In this document: positions 27,218 to 37,330 of the stretch, one piece after another
Layout of the letters: the number at the start of each line of letters is the position of its first letter
How positions within the stretch are numbered: the first letter of the stretch is position 1
NCBI RefSeq assembly: GCF_000426885.1
Contig: NZ_AUGF01000016.1
Location: forward strand, 1-64,000
Length of the DNA: 64,000 nucleotides
Direction: 5' to 3'
Origin: Moraxella caprae DSM 19149
GTDB taxonomy: Bacteria; Pseudomonadota; Gammaproteobacteria; Pseudomonadales; Moraxellaceae
Made by a program: the position numbers and the translations under genes
Notes under the pieces: generated by a model
The model's input: the letters and a program-made list of their open reading frames with translations, nothing else
What the model was told of the DNA's origin: nothing
Database searches by the model: none

Positions 27218-27901
27218 TGGCACGCTCACCAGTAGGCTGTCCATTCTATCTAAAAGTCCGCCATGCCCTGCCAGCCACGCCCCCATGTCCTTGACCTGAT
27301 GACGGCGTTTGACGCTCGATTCTAACAAATCGCCAACAATACCGCATGCCCCAAGCGACACCGCCAGTAGTACCAACTGACCCATGCCAAAATCAGTCAA
27401 AACTCGCCCCACAGGCAGGCTTAGCACCATCATCAACAGCACGCCAAACACCGCCCCTTCAATGGTCTTATTAGGGCTAAGATTGGGGGCAAGTTTACTG
27501 GCAAACAGGCGATGACCAAAAGCTCGCCCCATGAGATATTGGCACACATCACAAACCTGCACCGCAAATAGGACAAACAACAGCACAGATAAAGGCTTGA
27601 CGGTCAAGGCGAGCCACACCCACGCCAGCCCAAACAGTCCGACACAGCCCACAAATAGCCCATCACGCCATGTCCACACCTTAATCACTCTCCACAGCTC
27701 CCACAGGGCGATACCACTCATCAGCATGCCCAATGTCGCCACGCCATATCGCCCAAGCATAAAGGCAAGCCACAGCACTGCCAACAGCCAAAACCATGAC
27801 CGCACTGTTTGATAAACTCCCCGACATTTGCCCAAGCATTTGATAAACAACATGATCAGCAAGACAACCGTCATTAAGATTAATAATAAATATTCACTCA
27901 T
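27188..27901 (-). CDS. CDP-diglyceride synthetase (CdsA/YnbB-like)
   Basis: The enzyme makes CDP-diacylglycerol from phosphatidate and CTP. The 237-residue membrane protein has about seven hydrophobic segments and the full CDS signature near the C-terminus: SSVKRRHQVKD followed by GHGGLLDRMD. The ATG at 27901 overlaps the upstream stop (ATGA) and has GGAGG nine bases before it. It is smaller than typical housekeeping CdsA, and its neighbours match YnbB, so it is probably a second, pathway-specific enzyme. Confidence 0.85.
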   Translation of the reverse strand: MSEYLLLILMTVVLLIMLFIKCLGKCRGVYQTVRSWFWLLAVLWLAFMLGRYGVATLGMLMSGIALWELWRVIKVWTWRDGLFVGCVGLFGLAWVWLALTVKPLSVLLFVLFAVQVCDVCQYLMGRAFGHRLFASKLAPNLSPNKTIEGAVFGVLLMMVLSLPVGRVLTDFGMGQLVLLAVSLGACGIVGDLLESSVKRRHQVKDMGAWLAGHGGLLDRMDSLLVSVPLFAVLMVVL

Positions 27902-28656
27902 GCCAATAACCTCCACGCACGGTGCTTGCCATAGGACGACAGCACAGAATCTATCATCTCTTTATCCTGCACGGACAGCCGATGTGGACAAATGCTCTGT
28001 TGTAAGGCAAGCAGGCATATCATCACCGCCACACTCCTAGATTGTCCCATCGCACATTGGCAGATAATGAGTGTATTAGGCTCGCCTGCTTGCTTGATAT
28101 CATCATGTAATGCCTTGATATGATTCATGATAGAGTCGTCAAAAGACTGTAAATCCATCACGCCAAGATTGACATACCGCCATTTTGTCGCTGTTCTCTT
28201 ATCCGCCAGTAGCCTAGCATGGGCAAAATCAGATGCCATCTCCGCACAGACATCTACCCACAGTATCTGCCGATATCGCCCAGCGTATTGGCTTAACTCA
28301 TCTAGCACATCATCAGACAGATGACCGATTGCCATAATGGTAAACGCTTGGGTGTGAATCACTCGCCTGCCAATGTCATGACACACAAAATGACACGCCC
28401 ACGCCAGTCGCCACATGAGCTTATAAATGATGATAATAGGTAAACCCAATCCGTACGCACTGGGACGAAATGCACCAACATGATGTTTATCCGTCTGTTT
28501 GGCTAATAGAATAGTTATCCATGACGGCTTGGCATAGAGCCACGCCACCGAGAACAGACCCAAACAGCCATACATGCCCATAAGTTTTGCCATCATTGCC
28601 CACGCCGTACCTTGATAACCTACCAAGACAGGCACGACCGCCCACCCCAAAACCAC
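27898..28656 (-). CDS. Dual-specificity phosphatase part of a YnbD-like protein
   Basis: The 252-residue product has two or three N-terminal hydrophobic segments and a C-terminal dual-specificity phosphatase domain. The active site is C-x5-R in ICQCAMGQSRSVAV, preceded by a WVDVCAE region that should hold the general acid loop. In E. coli YnbD the PAP2 and DSP domains form one chain; here they are in two frames overlapping by 37 bp. The start would be GTG at 28656. One extra G in the GGGG run near 28640 would join the two. Confidence 0.8.
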   Translation of the reverse strand: MVLGWAVVPVLVGYQGTAWAMMAKLMGMYGCLGLFSVAWLYAKPSWITILLAKQTDKHHVGAFRPSAYGLGLPIIIIYKLMWRLAWACHFVCHDIGRRVIHTQAFTIMAIGHLSDDVLDELSQYAGRYRQILWVDVCAEMASDFAHARLLADKRTATKWRYVNLGVMDLQSFDDSIMNHIKALHDDIKQAGEPNTLIICQCAMGQSRSVAVMICLLALQQSICPHRLSVQDKEMIDSVLSSYGKHRAWRLLA

Positions 28657-29324
28657 AGCACCCCAAGCGTGATAAACTTCATCATCGCTCGCCCTGTGAT
28701 GTATGGCAAGTCATGAAGCCATCGCTCCGCAACCAATACCACTACCGCAAGCGCAAGCCCTGCGACCACGTCCGCCACGTGATGTTGCCAAGTAAAAAGC
28801 GTTGCTCCTGCTATCGCTACACAGATAAGACTTAGTCCCACACGATACAGACCACGCCACCGCCCTTGCACCACATGCCACAAACTCACCCCAAACAGCA
28901 GTGCATAGCAGGCGTGCAAAGATGGCAGTTGATTATAAGGCTTATCCACGAGCGACAACAGCTCATACGCCCACCGCCACTGCTCCGACATGACAGGTCT
29001 ATCACAGGCAAACACCAAAGGATAAGCATAAAAGCACAGGCACGCCACCAACGTCCCAAGCACCAAACGGTGCAACAGCCGAGACAGCATGGCAGACGAC
29101 ACCACATAAAAACTCAGCACAAACAGTACAAAGGATAAACTATAAGGCACTATCGTCCACGCCACAAATGGCACGACATCATAGCGACTTGCCACCGTCC
29201 CCACCGCTGTTGGTGTGTGCGACATCAAAGCGTGCGTATAGGCATTGGTTAGGGGGTATGCTAGCCCAAATACCACCAATGTCTTAACAAGTGCCGTCGT
29301 TCGCTGTTTTAGGTCATCATTCAT
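28620..29324 (-). CDS. PAP2 phosphatase part of a YnbD-like protein
   Basis: The 234-residue membrane protein belongs to the PAP2 phosphatase family: LPSLHA and then TWQHHVADVVAG correspond to the second and third phosphatase motifs. PAP2 enzymes remove phosphate from lipids such as phosphatidate or phosphatidylglycerophosphate. The ATG at 29324 (MNDDLKQR) is chosen because hydrophobic sequence begins soon after; an ATG 30 bases upstream is possible. It leads a minus-strand operon with the phosphatase and cdsA-like genes. The short out-of-frame tail (GGRSCLSW) suggests a frameshift from a fused ancestor. Confidence 0.8.
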   Translation of the reverse strand: MNDDLKQRTTALVKTLVVFGLAYPLTNAYTHALMSHTPTAVGTVASRYDVVPFVAWTIVPYSLSFVLFVLSFYVVSSAMLSRLLHRLVLGTLVACLCFYAYPLVFACDRPVMSEQWRWAYELLSLVDKPYNQLPSLHACYALLFGVSLWHVVQGRWRGLYRVGLSLICVAIAGATLFTWQHHVADVVAGLALAVVVLVAERWLHDLPYITGRAMMKFITLGVLWFWGGRSCLSW

Positions 29325-29354
29325 GATTGCCAAATATGTACAAATAAACTGCAT

Positions 29355-29814
29355 TAAATGCCAAATTCACCCCAAAGTCAAGTAAAAATAGCCCAAGCAA
29401 AAACAAATCCACACCCATTTATACACCTATTTTTTACCCTATTTTAAAAAATCCGACTGGTTGGTTTTTTTATAATTTTTATAAAATTTATCAAAAATTT
29501 GATAATCGTCTGTCCGACAAATTGATGAAAATTTGCCCAATTTCTTTACAAAATTTTCTTAAAAAATTTTATCCATCTCTTGACAAGCCTCAAAGCCTTA
29601 TCCTGTCTTTTTTGTACGTTTTTCAAGTTTGGTTAAAATGACAAAATCACAGATTGGCACAAAATACAAGCTAGTATTTTAAAAATTTTTAGGCTATATT
29701 GTGCTACCTTAGAAATGCATTACTACATCTAGTGGTTAATTTTTAAATAGAAAAATCGCTAAGTCATTGAGATTTGGTAATTTTTTACAATTTACAACAA
29801 AAACGGGTGATTTT
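29355..29814. other. AT-rich spacer upstream of nrdA
   Basis: No gene is visible in this 460-bp stretch. TTGACA occurs at 29580-29585, and ctatattgtg (about 29693) and actacatctagtgg (about 29722) lie roughly three helical turns apart, which recalls paired NrdR boxes. Neither box is a good match to the consensus. Confidence 0.35.
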
Positions 29815-32091
29815 ATGACACACATCGACCAAATCAAAGTCAAAAAAAGAGACGGCACCTTTGAACCCATCAACCTTGATAAGATTCACAAGGTCATCAC
29901 ATGGGCAGCCAAAGGATTAGACAACGTCTCCGTGTCGCAAGTGGAACTAAAATCACACATTCAGTTTTATGACGGCATTGCTACCCGTGACATTCATGAG
30001 ACCATCATCAAGGCGGCGGCGGACTTAATCTCAGCCGAAACGCCTGATTATCAATATCTGGCGGCTCGTCTTGCCATTTTTCATCTACGTAAGATTGCCT
30101 ATGGCGACTATGAACCGCCACATCTGTATGACCATGTCGCCTGCTTGACCGAAATGGGCAAATACGACAAGCACATTTTGGCAGATTATGACCGTGCCGA
30201 ATTTGATGAACTAAACGCCTACATCGACCACGAACGTGACATGAACCTTGCCTATGCAGCGGTTGAGCAGATGATGGGCAAATATCTCGTCCAAGACCGT
30301 GTCACCAAAAAAGTCTATGAAAGCCCCCAGTTTTTGTACATTTTGGTCGGCATGTGCCTATTTGCCAGCTATGATAAAGCGGTACGACTGGACTACATCA
30401 AGCGTTTTTATGACGCCACATCCAACTTCTACATCTCACTGCCTACCCCCATCATGTCAGGCGTGCGCACCCCCACCCGTCAGTTTAGCTCATGCGTACT
30501 CATCGAATGTGGCGACAACCTAGACAGCATCAACGCCACCACATCCGCCATCGTCCGCTACGTCTCACAGCGTGCGGGTATTGGCGTGAATGCAGGGGCG
30601 ATTCGTGCGTTGGGCTCACCCATTCGTGGCGGTGAAGCTCAGCACACAGGCTGTATTCCATTTTTTAAAATGTTCCAAGCAGCGGTCAAATCCTGCTCAC
30701 AAGGCGGTGTGCGTGGTGGGGCAGCGACTTTGTTTTATCCGCTGTGGCATTTAGAGGTCGAGAGCCTACTTGTCCTAAAAAACAACCGTGGCGTCGAAGA
30801 CAACCGTGTCCGTCACATGGATTATGGCGTACAGATTAACAAAACACTCTACACCCGACTCATCAAAAACGAAGACATTACCCTATTCTCCCCATCTGAT
30901 GTGGCAGGGCTTTATGACGCATTTTTTGCTGACCAAGCCGAATTTGAACGTCTCTACACCCTATATGAAAATGACAAGAGCATTCGCAAACGCAAAATCC
31001 CTGCCCGTGAGCTGTTTAGTCTCATGCTCCAAGAGCGTGCCAGCACGGGGCGTATCTATGTCCAAAACGTTGATCACTGCAACACGCACAGCCCCTTTGA
31101 CCCGTCTGTTGCCCCTGTTCGCCAATCCAACCTATGCATGGAAATCGCCCTACCCACCAAACCGCTTGATAATATCAATGATGAGCATGGTGAGATTGCC
31201 CTATGTACGTTGTCTGCCATCAATCTAGGCAAGATTGACAAGCTAGAAGAGATGAGAGAGCCTGCCGAGCTGATTGTGCGTGCGTTGGACGCTTTGCTTA
31301 ACTATCAAGACTATCCTGTCATCGCCGCCAAAAATGGTAGCATGAACCGCCGTACACTGGGTGTGGGTGTGATTAACTACGCCTATTATCTTGCCAAAAA
31401 CGGCACACGCTACTCAGACATGGGGGCGATTGGGCTGACTCACCGCACTTTTGAAGCGTTCCAGTATTATCTGCTAGAAGCGTCGAACAAACTTGCCCAA
31501 GAAAAAGGGGCTTGCCCTGCCTTTGGCGAGACGACATACAGTCAAGGTATTTTGCCGATTGATACCTACAAGGCGGATTTGGATAACATCTGCAATGAGC
31601 CACTACACCTAGACTGGGAAGCCCTGCGTGCCAACATCAAACAGCACGGTCTGCGTAACTCCACCTTGTCGGCTCTCATGCCATCTGAGACATCTAGCCA
31701 AATTGCCAACGCCACCAACGGTATCGAACCGCCACGGGGCTTGGTGTCGGTCAAGCAGTCAAAGGACGGCATTTTAAAACAAGTCGTGCCTGACATCGAG
31801 AATTTGGCAAATAAATACGAGCTGTTATGGCAAATGCCCGACAATAACGGCTACCTAAAACTCGTTGGCATCATGCAAAAATTCATCGACCAGTCCATCT
31901 CTGCCAACACCAACTATGACCCCAGCAAGTTTGAAGGCGGAAAAGTCCCCATGAAAATCATGATTCAAGACCTGCTTACCGCTTATAAACTGGGCGTAAA
32001 AACCCTATATTATCACAACACCCGAGACGGAGCAGACGACAGCCAAGGCGAGTTAGATGACGGCTGTGCAGGCGGGGCGTGTAAGTTGTGA
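29815..32091 (+). CDS. nrdA: Ribonucleoside-diphosphate reductase class Ia, alpha subunit
   Basis: NrdA reduces ribonucleoside diphosphates to deoxyribonucleotides. The 758-residue product has an N-terminal ATP cone (VKKRDGTFEPINLDKIHKV), the substrate-binding and thiyl-radical core with NLCMEI and SALMPSETSSQIANATNG, and the C-terminal redox pair in CAGGACKL. The ATG at 29815 gives a length close to E. coli NrdA (761); a TTG 48 bases upstream is unlikely. The beta subunit gene nrdB is not next to it in this window. Confidence 0.96.
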   Translation: MTHIDQIKVKKRDGTFEPINLDKIHKVITWAAKGLDNVSVSQVELKSHIQFYDGIATRDIHETIIKAAADLISAETPDYQYLAARLAIFHLRKIAYGDYEPPHLYDHVACLTEMGKYDKHILADYDRAEFDELNAYIDHERDMNLAYAAVEQMMGKYLVQDRVTKKVYESPQFLYILVGMCLFASYDKAVRLDYIKRFYDATSNFYISLPTPIMSGVRTPTRQFSSCVLIECGDNLDSINATTSAIVRYVSQRAGIGVNAGAIRALGSPIRGGEAQHTGCIPFFKMFQAAVKSCSQGGVRGGAATLFYPLWHLEVESLLVLKNNRGVEDNRVRHMDYGVQINKTLYTRLIKNEDITLFSPSDVAGLYDAFFADQAEFERLYTLYENDKSIRKRKIPARELFSLMLQERASTGRIYVQNVDHCNTHSPFDPSVAPVRQSNLCMEIALPTKPLDNINDEHGEIALCTLSAINLGKIDKLEEMREPAELIVRALDALLNYQDYPVIAAKNGSMNRRTLGVGVINYAYYLAKNGTRYSDMGAIGLTHRTFEAFQYYLLEASNKLAQEKGACPAFGETTYSQGILPIDTYKADLDNICNEPLHLDWEALRANIKQHGLRNSTLSALMPSETSSQIANATNGIEPPRGLVSVKQSKDGILKQVVPDIENLANKYELLWQMPDNNGYLKLVGIMQKFIDQSISANTNYDPSKFEGGKVPMKIMIQDLLTAYKLGVKTLYYHNTRDGADDSQGELDDGCAGGACKL

Positions 32092-32106
32092 TTTTAAAAT
32101 CAAGTC

Positions 32107-32315
32107 TAGGGCGTGCCTACCATTGATAACATTTTTATAAAATAAGATGAAAATTTGACAATTTCAATCAATTTTTGCATGAAAAATGGCTAAATCTGGT
32201 TTTTCATCGTCAAAAACTTGCTTGATAGAATAACTATCAGCCTCAAGTTTTTTCCTTGAAAAACGTGCGATTTTTCTCATTTTTCATTGCAAATACCAAA
32301 GGCAGGCACATCCTA
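32107..32315 (-). repeat. Interspersed repeat family A, copy 3
   Basis: A 209-bp copy in the opposite orientation to copy 1. It starts tagggcgtgcctaccattg and ends caaataccaaaggcaggcacatccta. It separates the convergent genes nrdA and purF. Confidence 0.8.
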
Positions 32316-32351
32316 TCGACTGGTAGGCTTGATTTTTTGGCTTTTATATAT

Positions 32352-32380
32352 AAAAAACAGGTCTTGACAGACAAGACCTA
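32352..32380 (-). terminator. Terminator of purF
   Basis: On the minus strand the stem aggtcttg/caagacct with a short loop is followed by gttttttat. It lies about 25 bp after the purF stop. Confidence 0.85.
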
Positions 32381-32403
32381 TTTTCACAACATGAAGCATT
32401 GAT

Positions 32404-33918
32404 TTATTCCATGATCCCTGTAATGTCCACAGGATTATTTGCCACTTGCTGTTTTTTGGCACCGTCATTGCGTTTGGCTTGTAGCTCTTGTAGATACTCT
32501 TCGGTAATCTGCCCCGCCACATAACAGCCGTCAAACACCGAGCAGTCAAAGCCATCAACACGACTGTATTTGGTATTATTAACCGCTTCCACCAAATCAT
32601 CCAAATCTTGGAAAATCAAGCGGTCAGCCCCGATAATCTCACGCACTTCATCAACCGTACGCCCTGATGAAATCAGCTCACTCCGCACTGGCATGTCAAT
32701 GCCATAAACATTGGGGAAAATCACAGGCGGGGCAACGGATGCAAAAAAGACGTTTTTCGCCCCAGCATCTCGTGCCATCTGAATAATCTCATGGCAGGTC
32801 GTCCCACGCACGATAGAATCATCCACCAGTAGGACGTTTTTGTTTTTAAATTCCAAAGGAATGGCGTTTAGCTTTTGGCGGACACTCTTTTTACGCATGG
32901 ATTGACCAGGCATGATAAAGGTACGCCCGATATAGCGGTTTTTGTTAAAGCCCTCACGGTATTTCACGCCCAGATGAGTGGCACATTCTAGTGCCGAGTT
33001 GCGAGATGTATCAGGAATGGGAATGACCACATCAATCTCGTGATTGTCACCCCACTCCGAGATGATTCGCTGAGCGAGCTTCTCCCCCATCCGCATGCGA
33101 GCCTTATGTACTGAGATGTTATCAATGATACTGTCAGGACGGGCAAAATAGACATACTCAAAGATACAAGGCGTGTGCTTGATTTTGTCGGTGCATTGCT
33201 TGGTGTGTAAGTTATAATTTAAATCAATAAAAATCGCTTCACCAGGGTTGATGTCTCGCACCACTTCAAAGCCCAACGCAGTCAGTGCCACCGACTCCGA
33301 CGCCACCATGTACTCCACGCCAGCGGGGGTCAGACGGCGACCATAGACCAGTGGGCGAATGCCGTTAGGGTCTCTAAACGCCAGCATGCCATGCCCTGCT
33401 ATCATTGCCACCACGCCATACGCCCCTTGACAGCGGTCATAGACAGCTTGTAAGGCGGTAAAAATGTCATCGGGGGCGAGTTTGGTTTTGGTGAATTTTT
33501 GTAGTTCATGAGCAAAAATGTTAAGTAGCACTTCCGAGTCCGAATCGGTGTTCAAATGACGGCGGTCATGCTCATAGACTTCTTTGGCAAGGGTTTCGGC
33601 ATTGGTTAGGTTGCCGTTGTGTGCCAAGGCAATGCCGTAGGGAGAATTGACATATAAAGGCTGAGCTTCTGCCGTGCTTGATGTACCTGCGGTCGGATAG
33701 CGAACATGCCCGATACCAAAATTCCCCACCAAACGCACCATGTGCTTATTTAAAAACACATCTCGCACCATGCCGTTGTCTTTACGCAGATACAGGCGGT
33801 CATCTTTTAGGGTTACTATCCCTGCCGCGTCCTGCCCTCGATGTTGTAACATGGTCAAGCCATCATATAACATCTGACCCACAGGCTCATGGGCACACAC
33901 ACCAATCACACCACACAT
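32404..33918 (-). CDS. purF: Amidophosphoribosyltransferase
   Basis: PurF makes 5-phosphoribosylamine from PRPP and glutamine, the first committed step of purine synthesis. The 504-residue product begins MCGVIGV, with the catalytic cysteine at position 2 after Met removal. The PRPP-binding motif [13 protein letters not shown] is near residue 365. It lies downstream of cvpA (99 bp gap), the usual cvpA-purF pair. Confidence 0.97.
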   Translation of the reverse strand: MCGVIGVCAHEPVGQMLYDGLTMLQHRGQDAAGIVTLKDDRLYLRKDNGMVRDVFLNKHMVRLVGNFGIGHVRYPTAGTSSTAEAQPLYVNSPYGIALAHNGNLTNAETLAKEVYEHDRRHLNTDSDSEVLLNIFAHELQKFTKTKLAPDDIFTALQAVYDRCQGAYGVVAMIAGHGMLAFRDPNGIRPLVYGRRLTPAGVEYMVASESVALTALGFEVVRDINPGEAIFIDLNYNLHTKQCTDKIKHTPCIFEYVYFARPDSIIDNISVHKARMRMGEKLAQRIISEWGDNHEIDVVIPIPDTSRNSALECATHLGVKYREGFNKNRYIGRTFIMPGQSMRKKSVRQKLNAIPLEFKNKNVLLVDDSIVRGTTCHEIIQMARDAGAKNVFFASVAPPVIFPNVYGIDMPVRSELISSGRTVDEVREIIGADRLIFQDLDDLVEAVNNTKYSRVDGFDCSVFDGCYVAGQITEEYLQELQAKRNDGAKKQQVANNPVDITGIME

Positions 33919-34017
33919 AGTTGTTCACTCCAAAAGTTTGGCAACACGCCAATTAGGTTAAAAAGATTTAATGCTGATACAGATTTTTAACAAATTTTTT
34001 ACATTAAAAAATCCGCC

Positions 34018-34521
34018 CTATTGATACGGATTTTCTACTTGATTCCATGCTTCACCAAGCACTTCGGTCAATAACGCCTGTGCCACAGGGGCAAGGGGAA
34101 GTAAGTTTTGGGCGAGAATGGATTCTTGCCATTGGGGTAGTTTAATAAGCAAGGGGGATGCGATACTTAGGATAATCAGCACTTTTAACACGCCCTTACC
34201 TGCCCCCAAGATACCACCCAAAATGTTATCCAAAAAGCCCAATTTTAAAAATTTTAAAGTTTTTAATGCCAGCCACGAGATAACGTGCGTGATACTCACA
34301 ATAATCAGCACAATCACCAAAAATGCCAGCGAAATCTGTAAGACTTCGTTATCAACCACACCTGCAAACAAAGGCGAGAACTCTTTGGCAAGCGCTGACG
34401 CCACAATGAGTGCGACAAACCACGCCACCAGTGACATCGCTGTCTTAATCGCCCCTGCTTGAAAACCACGCCACAGTCCAACAAGCACCATAAAGGCGAT
34501 ACCAATATCAAGAATACTCAT
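34018..34521 (-). CDS. cvpA: CvpA family membrane protein
   Basis: The 167-residue protein has four hydrophobic segments and the family pattern (DIGIAFMVLVGLWRGFQAGA, then FLDNILGGILGAGKGVL). CvpA is needed for colicin V production in E. coli and affects envelope stress tolerance. Its ATG overlaps the pyrD stop (ATGA), so translation is coupled. purF follows. Confidence 0.92.
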   Translation of the reverse strand: MSILDIGIAFMVLVGLWRGFQAGAIKTAMSLVAWFVALIVASALAKEFSPLFAGVVDNEVLQISLAFLVIVLIIVSITHVISWLALKTLKFLKLGFLDNILGGILGAGKGVLKVLIILSIASPLLIKLPQWQESILAQNLLPLAPVAQALLTEVLGEAWNQVENPYQ

Positions 34522-35636
34522 GCTTTATTCGGCTCGCCCGAAGTATTTTTGTCCAAGTCGTTATCATTCACGTCTTTATCCAAATCATCAGATTTATCCG
34601 CCACGACCAAGGCACGCTCTTTGTAGTTAGCAATGCTTTGCACGCAGTCCTGCACGAGCGAAGGACCTTTATAAACCAGTCCTGAGTACAACTGTACGGC
34701 GGTCGCTCCTGCACTCAGCTTACGCACCGCCAAATCGCCCGTGTCAATACCGCCCACCCCAATCAAATCCACCTTGCCCGACAGTCGCTCAGCAAATGCC
34801 ATTAGCACCAATGTGCTTTGATGACTAAGCGGTCTACCTGACAACCCACCATCTTCATGGGCATACTCTTGGTCTTCGACACCCGCCCGTGATAACGTGG
34901 TATTCGTGGCAATCAGCCCATCAATGTCAAAGTTGGTGAGATTTTTAGCGATGTCATCTATTTGGTTCTCGTTCAAATCAGGGGCGATTTTTAGGGCAAG
35001 TGGCACATAGTAGCCATACTCGTTTGCCAGTTTTGTATGGCAAGTCTTGATGCCATCTAACAGATGAGCCAGCTCGGACACCCCTTGCAGGCTTCGCAAA
35101 TTGGCGGTGTTGGGACTAGAAATGTTAATGGTGATATAACTGGCATAAGGATAAACCCGCTCCAAGCAGTACACATAATCATCCAAGGCATTCTCAACAG
35201 GCGTGGTCGCATTTTTACCGATGTTAATGCCAAGCACGCCTTTGTATTTGGCACGCTCGATGTTGGCAACCATCTTATCCACACCATCGTTATTAAAGCC
35301 CATGCGGTTGATAATCGCTCCACTGTCCGCCAAACGGAACATTCTCGGGCGTGGATTACCCACCTGCGGTTGTGGCGTGACTGTACCAATCTCCAAAAAA
35401 CCAAAGCCGAGCTCAGCCAAGGCGTCAATATACTCGCCATTCTTATCAAGCCCTGCCGCCAGTCCCACAGGGTTCATCAGGCTAATGCCCATGCAGTTGG
35501 TCGGCATTGACTGGCGTGGATAAGCAAACCCAAGCAGGCGTGCTTTATGCAATCGCTCTAAATTTTCAAGCGTCCATTCGTGGGCTTTTTCAGGTTGCAT
35601 GGAAAATAGATAAGGGCGAAGTAAGCTATATGACAT
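34518..35636 (-). CDS. pyrD: Dihydroorotate dehydrogenase (quinone), class 2
   Basis: PyrD oxidises dihydroorotate to orotate at the inner membrane, passing electrons to quinone. The start at 35634-35636 gives MSYSLLRPYLFSMQPEKAHEW, the usual N-terminal helix of class 2 enzymes; a longer frame to 35705 is less likely. The product, 372 residues, has GLAAGLDKNGEYIDALAELG, the INISSPNT motif with the catalytic serine, and GVGGIDTGDLAVRKLSAGA. The last 30 residues (DKSDDLDKDVNDNDL...) are an acidic extension beyond the usual fold. Confidence 0.95.
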   Translation of the reverse strand: MSYSLLRPYLFSMQPEKAHEWTLENLERLHKARLLGFAYPRQSMPTNCMGISLMNPVGLAAGLDKNGEYIDALAELGFGFLEIGTVTPQPQVGNPRPRMFRLADSGAIINRMGFNNDGVDKMVANIERAKYKGVLGINIGKNATTPVENALDDYVYCLERVYPYASYITINISSPNTANLRSLQGVSELAHLLDGIKTCHTKLANEYGYYVPLALKIAPDLNENQIDDIAKNLTNFDIDGLIATNTTLSRAGVEDQEYAHEDGGLSGRPLSHQSTLVLMAFAERLSGKVDLIGVGGIDTGDLAVRKLSAGATAVQLYSGLVYKGPSLVQDCVQSIANYKERALVVADKSDDLDKDVNDNDLDKNTSGEPNKA

Positions 35637-35738
35637 GGGTCTCTCAAAATGGATAAATACATCTTTTGACATTATAACATATTCTGTTAAAAGGTTAAAT
35701 ATCACTCATGATTGACTTTTGACCGCTTTTTTACCATT

Positions 35739-35770
35739 AAAAACCGCCACTCAGATTGAGTAGCGGTTAT
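35739..35770 (-). terminator. Terminator after the norB pseudogene
   Basis: On the minus strand a stem aaccgctactc/gagtggcggtt, one wobble pair, is followed by TTTTA. Confidence 0.75.
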
Positions 35771-35785
35771 AATACTGACAAAGAT

Positions 35786-37204
35786 TTAACGATTTACAGG
35801 AGTATTAGGCTGATGATTATCATCGCCTGCTTTGGCAAAAACCAATTTTACCACTTGCCATGCCACTGCTATCGCCCCAATGATAAAGACCACATCACCA
35901 ATGGTGCGAATCCATCTTAGCATGACCAAAAAGTCCTGTTGCAAAAAGCCTTCACTGCGTGCATACCACAAGCCTTCGGTAATGGATGCATGGGCTTGAT
36001 ACACTCCAATGGGCAACAAGCTTGTCATTATCATCAGCACAAGACCTGCATTCAGAGCCCAAAAACTCATCTTCATCAGACTGTCATCAAAGACATGATT
36101 GGGGCGAATATAACGCACAATCAACAGCACAAAGCCGAGAGCCAAAAAGCCATACACACCAAACAACGCCGCATGAGCATGGACGGCAGTCGTGTTTAGC
36201 CCTTGGATATAAAACAGTGCCAATGGCGGATTTAACATAAAGCCAAACACGCCTGCTCCGACCATGTTCCAAAACGAGACTGCCACAAAATACAAGATGG
36301 GCCATTTTAACTTGTCCATCCACGGGGCTTGATGTTGTTTTTCCCAATGTTCATAGGCTTCATAGCCAAGCACCACGAGTGGCACAACTTCCAATGCCGA
36401 AAATGACGTACCGATTGCCATGATTGGTGTGGTCGCTCCTGTGGCGGTTTTATAACGCACCAGCCCAAGGTTATAAAAGATAAAGGCAAATGCTGCGGTT
36501 GCAAATACTTCAAAAAATCCTTCAACCCACAGATGCACCACCCACCAACGCCAGTATTCCATGATGGCAATATTGGTGCGTTCACCATAGAACAGACCCG
36601 AGCCGTAGAACAGACCAACACACGCCACAGACGCCACAAAGATAAACAATAGGTTTTTATCGCCTTTTTGTTTAAACCCATAAGCCCAGCCACGTGCCAT
36701 CAGTACAAGCCACAGCAAAATACCAACAAATTTTAAAATCTGCAAAACCGCCCCAAATCAATAAACTCATAGCCTTGATGTCGAAACCAAAAGTTAAGAT
36801 GGGCAGGCATGATGTGTTTTAGGGCAAAGAACTGAGCAATGAACGAACCCACACACACGATGATAAGCGCCACCCACAGAATGTCCACGCCTAGTTTTTG
36901 GAATTTGGAGTCTTTGCCACCATTGATGATGGGGGTCAAAAAATAAGCCTGCCGCCAAAAATGCCGTGGCAATCCAAAACAGTGCCGCCTGAATGTGCCA
37001 TGTCCGCACCAGTGAGTAAGGCAACCAGTCCGCCACAGGAATGCCATAGAACGAATGTCCTTCTACCGTATAGTGAGCAACAAAACCACCTAAAAATACT
37101 TGTAGTACAAATAACGCCACCACAAGCAGTCCGTATTTGCCCAACGCTTTTTGCGATGGTGTTAGGCTTATCTTGGTCAAAGGGTCAGACTCTGGCACCG
37201 CCAA
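35786..37204 (-). pseudogene. norB: Quinol-dependent nitric oxide reductase, truncated and frameshifted
   Basis: Three frames together give the C-terminal two thirds of a qNor-type NorB. The first (TTG at 37204 to about 36944) begins VPESDPLTKISLTPSQKALGKYG and includes LARTWHIQ-like and LFWIATAFLAAGLFF. One extra base in an A6 run (36938-36943) shifts to a second frame (FLTPIINGGK to LGRF), and one missing base near 36748 restores the first (LQILKFVGILLWLV to the end). Histidine ligands such as WWVVHLWVEGFFEVF and VHAHAALFGVYG remain. About 280 N-terminal residues expected for qNor are missing, with a stop just upstream, so the gene is dead even if the shifts are sequencing errors. Confidence 0.88.
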
Positions 37205-37330
37205 ATCGCATTATCTTAATGACTGTTTTAAAAATATATTTTAAATATATCTTAAAAATGGCATTGTACGCCCACCCACCGCCAAAAGTCAATGCTTTAT
37301 GACATAATTTTTAAAATTTGTTATGTTTAT

